A stretch of DNA of 10,675 bases. Source: Cellvibrio sp. Lineage in GTDB: Bacteria; Pseudomonadota; Gammaproteobacteria; Pseudomonadales; Cellvibrionaceae. The position numbers and the translations under genes were made by a program. Below are positions 1-6,514 of this stretch, piece by piece (position 1 is the first letter of the stretch; each line of letters begins with the position of its first letter). Below the pieces are notes generated by a model. That model was not told the origin of the DNA, did no database searches, and worked only from the letters and a program-made list of their open reading frames with translations. The DNA is taken from assembly GCA_003524365.1 (NCBI GenBank), contig DQHS01000233.1, forward strand, positions 13,374 through 24,048. The letters are read 5' to 3'.

Positions 1-28
1 AATGTTTTCATTAGAGTGCCAAACAATA

Positions 29-973
29 CTAAGGCGCCGCCATCACCGGTAATTCGGCGACAATATCTGCACTACCTAGCTGGGTGCGCGCCTTTTCACT
101 CAGGTTTTGCAGGTTATTGACAACGTCTTTTGCCAGCCAACTGACCGCCGGATCGGGATGATTCATTAGCACTTCAACCTGTCGGACATGGCTTTGGTTG
201 CCAGTCGCGCGCAGTGCTAGTAGCGCGTCCAACTTCACACCAGTATCGCCATCCTGCAGCATCGGCAGAATCGCATTAGCGGCGCTGGCGTAACGGGTTT
301 TACCCAGCTCGACCAATGCCTGTTGGCGCTCCGCCGGGTTCTCGCTGCGCAAACTTGTCTGCGTTTTGGCGATCTGTTTTTCCAGCAAGCTGTTATCGCC
401 ACGGGTTGACATCACTTGGGCGATCACCCGCTTTAAATCCGGGTCCGATTGGTTTTGGTACATCGACTCCAATTCGTAATCGGGCAGGATCTCGCGGTTA
501 TCCGCCATATCGAACACGCTTTTACTGACGATGGCGATGCTTTCCTGGCTGGCGTTACCCGCGAGCAGGTCATTGGCTTTTTCGGAGAAAGAGCGCGGGT
601 CGCGATCGGATTTTGTGCCTAAATCGCGCAGTAATTGTTGGCTATCCGGTTTGTCAGTGGCGACGGCCACTGCGCTGTCGATTGGTGCTGGCTGCGCGTT
701 ATTTACAACGGTGGGTGGAGTTTTCGTTGTAGTCGTTTGCGGCTGTGCAAGCGCGTTAGTTGCACCAAATGCACCTGTGGAAAAAAAGCGTGCATCGGCT
801 AATTCTTCCTCTTTTTGCGCAAGTAATAACTCCAGATCCAAAATCCGGTTTTCCAGATAACTTACCTGCTCGCGCTGGACGGAATCGTCGGCGGTTAAGG
901 TGAGCACGCTGTAGGTAATCGCCGCTCCAATACAGGCAGGCAACAGAAAAAGTTTGGTGAAACTGATACTCAT
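29..973 (-). CDS. Membrane-anchored HEAT-repeat protein of unknown role
   Basis: I do not recognise a named family. The 314-residue product starts with a hydrophobic segment (about residues 7-25) preceded by one Lys, read as an uncleaved anchor or signal peptide. Residues 32-62 are charged and heptad-like (rich in E, L, Q), suggesting a coiled coil. A Thr/Pro/Ala-rich linker covers about 70-108. The rest is helical, and about 199-292 reads as two or three HEAT-type repeats (for example a helix ending ALVELGKTRY, then AILPMLQDGD and ALLALRATG). Such repeats usually bind other proteins, so a periplasmic scaffold role is plausible but inferred. The ATG at 973 has AAGGAG upstream, 11 bases away, which is rather long. 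It lies downstream of the xylanase on the same strand but is separated from it by a strong terminator, so it is probably transcribed on its own. Confidence 0.75.
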   Translation of the reverse strand: MSISFTKLFLLPACIGAAITYSVLTLTADDSVQREQVSYLENRILDLELLLAQKEEELADARFFSTGAFGATNALAQPQTTTTKTPPTVVNNAQPAPIDSAVAVATDKPDSQQLLRDLGTKSDRDPRSFSEKANDLLAGNASQESIAIVSKSVFDMADNREILPDYELESMYQNQSDPDLKRVIAQVMSTRGDNSLLEKQIAKTQTSLRSENPAERQQALVELGKTRYASAANAILPMLQDGDTGVKLDALLALRATGNQSHVRQVEVLMNHPDPAVSWLAKDVVNNLQNLSEKARTQLGSADIVAELPVMAAP

Positions 974-1028
974 CGTTTAAATCTCTCCTTATGGTGTGGT
1001 TTTATTATTGTTATGGTGATTTTATCGA

Positions 1029-1059
1029 AAAAAAGGGGCAGATAATCCGCCCCTTTTTT
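1029..1059 (-). terminator. Rho-independent terminator after the xylanase gene
   Basis: GGGGC at 1035-1039 pairs with GCCCC at 1049-1053 around a 9-base loop. The stem is flanked by six A on one side and six T on the other, so it could work in both directions. It lies 33 bases past the xylanase stop codon and before the start of the HEAT-repeat gene, so it most likely ends xylanase transcription. Confidence 0.85.
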
Positions 1060-1091
1060 ATTACACATCCCTACTTAATGCGATCCAGGAC

Positions 1092-2144
1092 TTACAAGTT
1101 GCCATAACCGATAGCGCCGTTGCAGTGCATCCACTCACTGCCGCCGCTACCGCCACCGCAAGCACCATTTTGGTAAACACCGGTGTTGTAGCTTTGCGCC
1201 TCTGATTGACGCACGCTGCCGTTGACGCTGATGTAATCAACTTGCACATCGCGGTTACCGGAATCGTTGGTGTATTCCACCAGAGAGCCACCAGACAAGC
1301 TGGTCGTCGCCGTGTAGTTGGTCATAGTGGTGGTCAGTGTCCAGGTTCGCACCACCGTATTGTTCACTTTAAGGCTAATGCTTTCACCACCGGCAGTACC
1401 TCTGGCGCGCACTACGATGGTTTTGCTTCCCGACGGTGCTGAGCTGGAGCTGCCGCCACCGCTAGTACCTTGACTTACGGTGATATCCGAGTTACCGGTA
1501 CTTTGATAACCTTCGGTCGCCAGTACCTGATAATCATGGTTGCCCAGATTCAAGCCCTTGCTGGCCCAGAAGTTTGCGTGGTTGGCAAAGGTGATAGTGC
1601 CGGAGATATTCCCGAAACCTTTCTTGGGATTTCTCACACTGAAGTATTGATAAAACGTTTGGGTTCCATCGATGGACGGTTGCTGGGTGCGTAGACAGCG
1701 ACGAACGTTGTAGGTAGCACCATCGCTGGTAAAGCTGCCGTAGTCGGTACCACCCGAGCAAGAAGCCGGGTTATACGAACCATAACTTTCGATGATGTAG
1801 TACTCAATTAGCGGGCTTCTGGTCCAACCATAAAATGCGATGTAAGAGTTTTGCGAGCTGGTAACGCCGTAATTACCGGAATAGCTGACCACGCGTGAAC
1901 TGGTACCTGGATTCCAACCTTTACCGCCCACCCAGTTATTGGTGTTGCTGGTCCATTGCGATGTGTAACGGCCGCCAGCTTGTAGGCTCATGGAAGCGCT
2001 GCCCGAATCTTTCCAAAATGTGTAATAAAATCCGTTGTTGGTACCGGTTGAGTTTGAGGTGAGGGTTTGCGCACTAACCGCTGTTACAGCCAGAGCTGCA
2101 GCGCCGATCATTGCGGTCAGGATTTTTTTGCCAGTTGATTTCAT
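1092..2144 (-). CDS. Secreted endo-1,4-beta-xylanase, GH11 with C-terminal CBM60-like module
   Basis: Hydrolyses internal beta-1,4 bonds of xylan outside the cell. The 350-residue precursor has a signal peptide (KK near the start, Ala-rich core, likely cut after VSA at residue 25). The GH11 beta-jelly-roll spans about 26-225. The nucleophile is E114 in PLIEYY, and the acid/base is E211 in TEGYQSTG. N70, before WVGGKGW, aligns with the Asn that in Bacillus GH11 enzymes goes with a neutral rather than acidic pH optimum. C129 and C150 may pair. A Gly/Ser linker (226-240) leads to a module at 241-350 beginning KTIVVRARGTAGGE, with C329 and C341; this fits the calcium-dependent xylan-binding family CBM60. 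The architecture recalls Cellvibrio japonicus Xyn11B. The frame is open to 2477, but the ATG at 2144 is chosen because the signal peptide begins there; its ribosome site (CGAGAA) is weak. A near-consensus promoter lies about 155 bases upstream. Confidence 0.93.
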   Translation of the reverse strand: MKSTGKKILTAMIGAAALAVTAVSAQTLTSNSTGTNNGFYYTFWKDSGSASMSLQAGGRYTSQWTSNTNNWVGGKGWNPGTSSRVVSYSGNYGVTSSQNSYIAFYGWTRSPLIEYYIIESYGSYNPASCSGGTDYGSFTSDGATYNVRRCLRTQQPSIDGTQTFYQYFSVRNPKKGFGNISGTITFANHANFWASKGLNLGNHDYQVLATEGYQSTGNSDITVSQGTSGGGSSSSAPSGSKTIVVRARGTAGGESISLKVNNTVVRTWTLTTTMTNYTATTSLSGGSLVEYTNDSGNRDVQVDYISVNGSVRQSEAQSYNTGVYQNGACGGGSGGSEWMHCNGAIGYGNL

Positions 2145-2289
2145 TATTAGATTCTCGTGATAAAGCCTCTCAACCAATACCACCCATAGAGGATGAGGAC
2201 TGTTGCCAGGTTGATCCTGCCTGTTGCAGACAGGTGTATATCGAATACCAAACAGGCTTGCTGTTATTGTTAAAACCACCCGGTAGCCG

Positions 2290-2307
2290 ATGTATACATG
2301 TATACAT
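2290..2307. promoter_or_regulatory. 18-bp perfect palindrome over the xylanase -10, candidate operator
   Basis: ATGTATACATGTATACAT reads the same on both strands. It spans the -10 hexamer and the predicted start site, a classic position for a repressor. There is no central CG, unlike typical LacI-family operators; GTATAC half-sites would suit a GntR- or TetR-type dimer, but the regulator is not in this window and its identity is a guess. Confidence 0.6.
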
Positions 2308-2327
2308 TCAGACCCATTTATTGTCAA
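2299..2327 (-). promoter_or_regulatory. Sigma-70-type promoter of the xylanase gene
   Basis: On the minus strand TTGACA (2327-2322, a perfect -35) is followed by exactly 17 bases and TATACA (2304-2299, 5 of 6 to TATAAT). Transcription would start near 2292, leaving a leader of about 148 bases. A promoter this close to consensus would be expected to be strong unless repressed, and the -10 lies inside a perfect palindrome. Confidence 0.75.
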
Positions 2328-2334
2328 TAAAACT

Positions 2335-2371
2335 ATAAGCATATAGTCACAAGAACAATATACATATAGTC
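2335..2371 (-). repeat. Two 14-base direct repeats upstream of the xylanase -35
   Basis: Minus-strand copies GACTATATGTATAT (2371-2358) and GACTATATGCTTAT (2348-2335) match at 12 of 14 bases and are 23 bp apart. Each overlaps a dyad of ACTATA-type arms around a 4-base centre: 2332-2347 has perfect arms, 2355-2370 has one mismatch. They lie just upstream of the -35, roughly -43 to -79 from the predicted start, where activators usually bind. Confidence 0.5.
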
Positions 2372-2383
2372 GATGAGAAAATA

Positions 2384-2402
2384 TGTTACTTGAGAGGTAA
2401 CA
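2384..2402. repeat. 19-base inverted repeat TGTTAC-N7-GTAACA
   Basis: Six-base perfect arms (2384-2389 and 2397-2402) around 7 bases. It may be a further protein-binding site of the xylanase control region. Read on the minus strand it is followed by TATTTTC, so it could instead be a weak terminator for the protease gene, although it lies about 145 bases beyond that stop codon. Confidence 0.35.
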
Positions 2403-2546
2403 CCTTCCGTTTATTGTGTTTCCATTCGAACAACTGGCTTGGCATGACAGAAACGCCCGAACAGCTTGTCTAGCCAAACTATTCGGGGTAAGTGTTGTGG
2501 AGATGCTCGTTAATCCAAAGGGGAGAAAGTTAATACTGATGCAGTA

Positions 2547-3953
2547 TCATTTGATGATCACCGACCTGAAAACCGGGCGGTTTTGGCGATAGAAACGGAT
2601 TGCCTGAGGTTCGTTCTTGGGCAACCCCTTAACGATCCGGGCGTAATCCGCTGGGGATTTGATGTCGCTAAACGCCAGTTGGGTAATCACATCACCCAGC
2701 TGTAAACCCGCTTCGGCCGCCGGGCTGCCGGGTTTTACGTCACGTACCACCACGCCCGCCTCAGCGCCCCCCCGCTGGCTTTGCTCCAGCGAGCTGACAA
2801 CCAACCCCAGCACGTCCATCGAATTTTGCAGCGGTGCCGAAGCCGGACGCGCCGCCGCTTCGGCGGGAGATACCGGCAAAATACCCACAGTAACATTCAG
2901 GGCCTGCTCTTTGCCTTTGCGCATGATCACTACCGGCACCTTGGATTTAGGTGCGGTCCGGCCCACCAGCGACGGTAAATCACTGGAGTTATGTACCGTA
3001 TTACCATTGAATTTGATAATCAAATCACCCGCTTTCAGACCCGACTTTGCCGCTGGACCTTCGCTGTCCACTTCACTGATCAAGGCACCCATGGGTTTGT
3101 CCATCCCCAAGGAACTGGCCAGATCTTTGTCTACATCCTGAATCATCACCCCCAACCAACCGCGATCTACCCGGCCTTTCTCTTTCAATTGGGCGACAAC
3201 ATCAATAGCCAGAGACGACGGAATTGCAAACGAAAGACCGACAGAACCGCCACTGGGAGAATAAATCTGCGAATTGATGCCGACTACTTCGCCATCCATA
3301 TTAAACAGAGGGCCCCCGGAATTACCGGGATTGATTGATACATCAGTTTGGATATACGGAACGTAGTTACTTTCACTGTGGGCTGAAGGAATACTGCGCC
3401 CGATTGCACTGATAATGCCTTGGCTTGCGGAATAATCCAAACCAAAAGGCGATCCGATGGCGACAACCCATTGACCTACTTTTAGTTGCTCATTCATAGC
3501 AAGAGTAAGCGATGGTAAATTTTTAGCATCGATTTTTAACAACGCCAAGTCCGAGCGTTCGTCACTGCCAACCAAGGTCGCAGTGTATTCACGCTGGTCA
3601 TTGAGGATTACCGTAATGGTATCCATCTTGTCCACTACATGGTCGTTGGTCAGCACGTAACCATCACTGGAGATAATAAAACCGGAGCCGAGTGAGCCCC
3701 GGTCGCGCGGTATTTGGCGGCGCTCCAGCAACTCCCGAAAAATATCCGGTAAACCTTCCATATTTGGCGGCAATTGCTGTGGCGCTTGGGCTATTTCGCC
3801 TTTGGATACCGCCGTGATTTTCACGACGGCCGGAGCATGCTGTTCAATCAGCTGGGTGAAGTCCGGCAATTCCGCCGCACGACTACTCAACGACAACACA
3901 CTGATACTCACTATTGCGACTAAACTCGCCCACTTGGCACTCAATTTATGCAT
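2547..3953 (-). CDS. mucD: Periplasmic serine protease, MucD/DegP (HtrA) family
   Basis: Degrades or chaperones misfolded envelope proteins. The 468-residue precursor has a signal peptide (K3 and K7, hydrophobic core, likely cut after about residue 26 in SSRAA). The trypsin-like domain has the triad H105 (LTNDHVV), D135 (ERSDLALLKID) and S212 (NPGNSGGPL). Two PDZ domains follow, at about 264-360 (RGWLGVMIQDV) and 378-465. The mature start ELPDFTQLIEQ, the ELLERR stretch and the two PDZ domains resemble Pseudomonas MucD more than the one-PDZ AlgW/DegS type; length is normal. The ATG at 3953 has a good AGGAG site 7 bases upstream. In pseudomonads mucD usually sits with algU-mucABC; here it stands alone between motY and a xylanase. 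I found no clear sigma-E/AlgU promoter in front of it. DegQ is an alternative name. Confidence 0.92.
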   Translation of the reverse strand: MHKLSAKWASLVAIVSISVLSLSSRAAELPDFTQLIEQHAPAVVKITAVSKGEIAQAPQQLPPNMEGLPDIFRELLERRQIPRDRGSLGSGFIISSDGYVLTNDHVVDKMDTITVILNDQREYTATLVGSDERSDLALLKIDAKNLPSLTLAMNEQLKVGQWVVAIGSPFGLDYSASQGIISAIGRSIPSAHSESNYVPYIQTDVSINPGNSGGPLFNMDGEVVGINSQIYSPSGGSVGLSFAIPSSLAIDVVAQLKEKGRVDRGWLGVMIQDVDKDLASSLGMDKPMGALISEVDSEGPAAKSGLKAGDLIIKFNGNTVHNSSDLPSLVGRTAPKSKVPVVIMRKGKEQALNVTVGILPVSPAEAAARPASAPLQNSMDVLGLVVSSLEQSQRGGAEAGVVVRDVKPGSPAAEAGLQLGDVITQLAFSDIKSPADYARIVKGLPKNEPQAIRFYRQNRPVFRSVIIK

Positions 3954-4028
3954 GGATGACTCCTGAATAAAACAATAACGACCAGTTCATTAATGATCTG
4001 AGTTCGCAATTTCAGACTCATACGACGT

Positions 4029-4063
4029 AAAAAAATTCCAAACCCGGGGGCAAATTCCGGGTT
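4029..4063 (-). terminator. Probable terminator after motY
   Basis: AACCCGG (4041-4047) pairs with CCGGGTT (4057-4063) around a 9-base loop. Read on the minus strand, a run of seven T (A at 4029-4035) follows after a 5-base gap. It begins about 50 bases past the motY stop codon. The gap before the T run is longer than ideal, so efficiency is uncertain. Confidence 0.6.
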
Positions 4064-4115
4064 AAGAATGATTTGGGAATTGTGGTTAAAAAATGCAAGT
4101 GGCGGGGTAAAACAC

Positions 4116-5189
4116 TTAACGCGTCAACGCCGTATCCGGCTGTTTACCGCGGGTGATGTCCTGCTGCTCCACCATCTGCTCCAACTGTTGCAGGCTGGAA
4201 GGCAGTGCAACACTGCTAGCCGAGGATTGGGCAGCAGCTTTTTCAGCTGCTTGTTGCTCAGCCAGTTTGATCGCAGCAATTTTCTTTTCCATCTCCCGGC
4301 GGGTAGTGTCATTTTCCAGCCGCACCGTCACCCGGCGGTTTTTTGCTTGGCCAGCCTTGCTATTGTTGTTGGCGATGGGAAACTTATCACCATGCCAGCG
4401 GGTAGCAATGGTATTTGCTCCCACTCCCTTATCAATCAGATAGCGAGTAACCAACTCTGCCTGCCGCTGCGTCGCCTCCTCCCCCGCCTCCGGGGTGGCA
4501 AACTTGTCGCTGTGGGCATCGATGAGAATACCCAGCACACGCGGATCGGCTTTGGTATAGCGCACTATTTTATCCAACTGGCTTTTCGCGACAACGCTCA
4601 GGTCATCAGCATTGCTGGTGTAGTTGATAACAGTGCGCGACAACTGGTCGAAAGTGTAAGGAATTAACCCCTCAATACACTGACGATATTGACCGAAGGC
4701 AGAGCCGAAATTGCGGGCCGCCAATGCCACCCGCAAACTGGTTCCACCAGAACTAATCCGGGTGCTACTGAACACTACATTGGTGCCTTGCTCCAGAGTT
4801 TCCGTTATCGCTACCAGATTTAGCGTCACTTTCACGGGCTCAACGCCGGAGCTTTGTGCTTGCCCAAGGTCGGCGGGGCTAGAATCGCTGCGCCACATGG
4901 GAGGCATGGATTCAATACGCACAGGGCCGACAGGAAACGCTTGACTGGTGTGGCGTAGCTCAAGGAACTCTGCCGCACCAGCATTGCGGCCAAAACGCGC
5001 GCTGCCGAATCCCGGGATTTTATGGCTGAGAGTGCAGGCAAAAGGCCCCGACTGCGCCGTCCATTGAGAGTCAGTAAAACTAGCACTGTAAACCTGTGCT
5101 TGCAGCAACTGGGCGCAGCCGAGCAGAGCCAGCAGGAGCGGGAGCTTAAATAACAAAAGCATTAAAAGGTGTGGGGCAGACAACAACAT
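4116..5189 (-). CDS. motY: MotY-like flagellar stator-associated protein, OmpA-type
   Basis: MotY anchors the flagellar stator (sodium-driven in Vibrio) in the periplasm around the rotor by binding peptidoglycan. The 357-residue product has a hydrophobic leader (K15, likely cut after LLQA at residue 31). The MotY N-terminal domain (about 32-190) is seen in SQWTAQSGPFACTLSHKIPGFG. C52 and C171 match in spacing the disulfide pair of Vibrio MotY. An OmpA C-terminal peptidoglycan-binding domain (about 195-293) carries ILIDAHSD and KNRRVTVRLE. A tail of about 64 residues rich in A, Q, E and K follows and is unusual. The start is uncertain: ATG 5189 has GGA 7 bases upstream; ATG 5162 gives a shorter, more typical signal peptide but no ribosome site; an in-frame TTG lies at 5195. 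It is divergent from pyrC, and the motY-pyrC-rnt grouping is known in Pseudomonas. A generic OmpA-family lipoprotein is less likely. Confidence 0.82.
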   Translation of the reverse strand: MLLSAPHLLMLLLFKLPLLLALLGCAQLLQAQVYSASFTDSQWTAQSGPFACTLSHKIPGFGSARFGRNAGAAEFLELRHTSQAFPVGPVRIESMPPMWRSDSSPADLGQAQSSGVEPVKVTLNLVAITETLEQGTNVVFSSTRISSGGTSLRVALAARNFGSAFGQYRQCIEGLIPYTFDQLSRTVINYTSNADDLSVVAKSQLDKIVRYTKADPRVLGILIDAHSDKFATPEAGEEATQRQAELVTRYLIDKGVGANTIATRWHGDKFPIANNNSKAGQAKNRRVTVRLENDTTRREMEKKIAAIKLAEQQAAEKAAAQSSASSVALPSSLQQLEQMVEQQDITRGKQPDTALTR

Positions 5190-5452
5190 GAGCAAATCCG
5201 GCTATGACACAAGAGAATCTTTTCAGTATAGCCAGCCAGCAGGAGAATGCCGGTTGCGGAACATTTCATCTGGGGCGACAGTGAATTAAGGCTGCGGATA
5301 AGAGCCAATTTTGGTAGCATGCGACGGCTTTTGGTCGACTATTTGCTTGGCTATTACCTAACACTCAGCTGGACAATATCGATAGCCAGCCCTTTTGACT
5401 GTTACGCCTTTTCATTTTTAGGCCTGTTTATTTTTACGGACTACCCACGCCC

Positions 5453-6505
5453 ATGACCCAACAGCTAACCCTTACCCGCCCCGACGATTGGCATATCCAC
5501 CTGCGCGATGGCACGGCACTCACCCGTACTGTAGGTGATGCCGCCCAGCAATTTGCGCGCGCGATTGTGATGCCCAATCTGGTGCCGCCGGTGATGAATG
5601 CCGAACAGGCCCAAGCCTACAAAGAGCGCATTCTCGACGCACGCCCCAAAGGCAGCCAATTTGAACCGCTGATGGTGTTATACCTCACCGACAATACCGA
5701 TCCAGCCGATATTGCCATCGCCAAGGCAGCGGGAGTTACCGCGTGCAAACTCTACCCTGCCGGTGCGACAACCAATTCTGCTTCGGGTGTGACTGATCTG
5801 AAAAAAATCTACCCGGTACTGGCCGCCATGCAAAACACCGGTATGCCATTTTTACTGCATGGCGAAGTGACCGATAGCACGATAGATATTTTTGACCGCG
5901 AAAAAGTTTTCCTCGACCGCACCTTCAGCCAGATCGTGAAAGATTTTCCGGTGTTGAAAATGGTCTTGGAACATATCACCACTGCCGATTCCGCCCAGTT
6001 TGTCGCTGAGGCGCCAAACAATGTCGCAGCCACCATCACCGCGCATCACCTGCTGTACAACCGCAACCATATGCTCGCTGGCGGTATTCGCCCTCATTAT
6101 TACTGCTTGCCGATTTTGAAGCGCGGCACGCATCAGCAAGCGCTGATCAAGGCGGCAACCAGCGGTAGCCCCAAATTCTTTTTGGGAACCGATTCCGCGC
6201 CCCACGCCAAAGATAAAAAAGAAGCCGCCTGCGGTTGCGCCGGTAGTTACACCGCTTACGCGGCGATTGAGCTCTACGCAGAAGCTTTTGAAGATGCGGG
6301 TGCGCTCGATAAACTCGAAGCTTTCGCCAGCCATTTCGGCGCCGATTTTTATGATCTGCCGCGCAATACCGACACCATCACCCTGCTTAAACAAGACTGG
6401 CAAGTGCCAGACAGTTTGAGCTTGGGCGACCAAACGCTGGTGCCATTGCGCGCTGGTGAAACCTTACGCTGGCAGTTGCAAAACAGCCAGTTGCAAACTG
6501 CTTAA
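5453..6505 (+). CDS. pyrC: Dihydroorotase (PyrC)
   Basis: Catalyses the reversible ring closure of N-carbamoyl-aspartate to dihydroorotate in cytosolic de novo pyrimidine synthesis. The 350-residue length fits the class II (E. coli PyrC-type) enzyme. The two-metal site is complete: H14 and H16 (DDWHIHLRDG), the lysine expected to be carboxylated, K99 (TACKLYPAG), H136 (LLHGEV), H174 (LEHITT) and the catalytic D247 (LGTDSAPHAK). The flexible-loop region around 105-112 (ATTNSASG) is typical. No Shine-Dalgarno sequence is visible before the ATG; instead the start overlaps the stop of an upstream 69-codon frame (5247-5456) as ATGA, which may mean translational coupling. It begins a same-strand cluster: rnt follows after 9 bases, then a YjbR-type gene and a peptidase. 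Confidence 0.97.
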   Translation: MTQQLTLTRPDDWHIHLRDGTALTRTVGDAAQQFARAIVMPNLVPPVMNAEQAQAYKERILDARPKGSQFEPLMVLYLTDNTDPADIAIAKAAGVTACKLYPAGATTNSASGVTDLKKIYPVLAAMQNTGMPFLLHGEVTDSTIDIFDREKVFLDRTFSQIVKDFPVLKMVLEHITTADSAQFVAEAPNNVAATITAHHLLYNRNHMLAGGIRPHYYCLPILKRGTHQQALIKAATSGSPKFFLGTDSAPHAKDKKEAACGCAGSYTAYAAIELYAEAFEDAGALDKLEAFASHFGADFYDLPRNTDTITLLKQDWQVPDSLSLGDQTLVPLRAGETLRWQLQNSQLQTA

Positions 6506-6514
6506 GGCGACCTT

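Larger units (their letters stand above)
2145..2546. other. 402-base gene-free control region upstream of the xylanase
   Basis: This gap between the MucD-like protease and the xylanase holds no convincing gene; the open frames that cross it lack plausible starts or family features. From the xylanase outward it contains a roughly 148-base leader with weak 5-bp stems (arms 2220-2224/2230-2234 and 2166-2170/2188-2192), a promoter at 2299-2327, an 18-bp palindrome over the -10, two 14-base direct repeats, and a 19-base inverted repeat at 2384-2402. The stretch from 2328 to about 2390 is strongly AT-rich. No convincing terminator for the protease gene was found. Confidence 0.7.

Noticed and set aside
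2207..2222. GTTGATCCTGCC, identical to the well-known 5' end of small-subunit rRNA
   Set aside because: Only about 12 bases match and the flanking sequence does not continue as rRNA; it lies in the xylanase leader and is chance.
2347..2351. TGTGA on the minus strand as a CRP/Vfr site
   Set aside because: The second half-site at the proper 6-base spacing reads GCTTA, so only half a site is present.
2145..2477. N-terminal extension of the xylanase frame to 2477
   Set aside because: The 111 extra codons precede a clear signal peptide, have no family features and cross the promoter; the ATG at 2144 is far better.
2533..2547. ATACTG/CAGTAT hairpin at the protease stop codon as a terminator
   Set aside because: Six AT-rich pairs with a 3-base loop and no proper T run; it also uses the first base of the stop codon region. 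Too weak to call.
2659..3141. 160-codon plus-strand frame opposite the protease gene
   Set aside because: Antisense shadow of the intact mucD coding sequence with no recognisable domain or ribosome site.
3954..4030. Sigma-E/AlgU promoter for the mucD-like gene (GAACTC and GAACTG seen on the minus strand)
   Set aside because: No TCTGA or TCAAA lies at 16-17 bases; the only alignments put the -10 in the ribosome site or use wrong spacing.
5190..5245. Flagellar sigma-28 or sigma-54 promoter for motY (AAAAGATT...GCCGGATT; GGCATTCTCCTGC)
   Set aside because: The sigma-28-like elements are 13 rather than 11 bases apart with a poor -10; the GG/GC pair for sigma-54 is one base too close.
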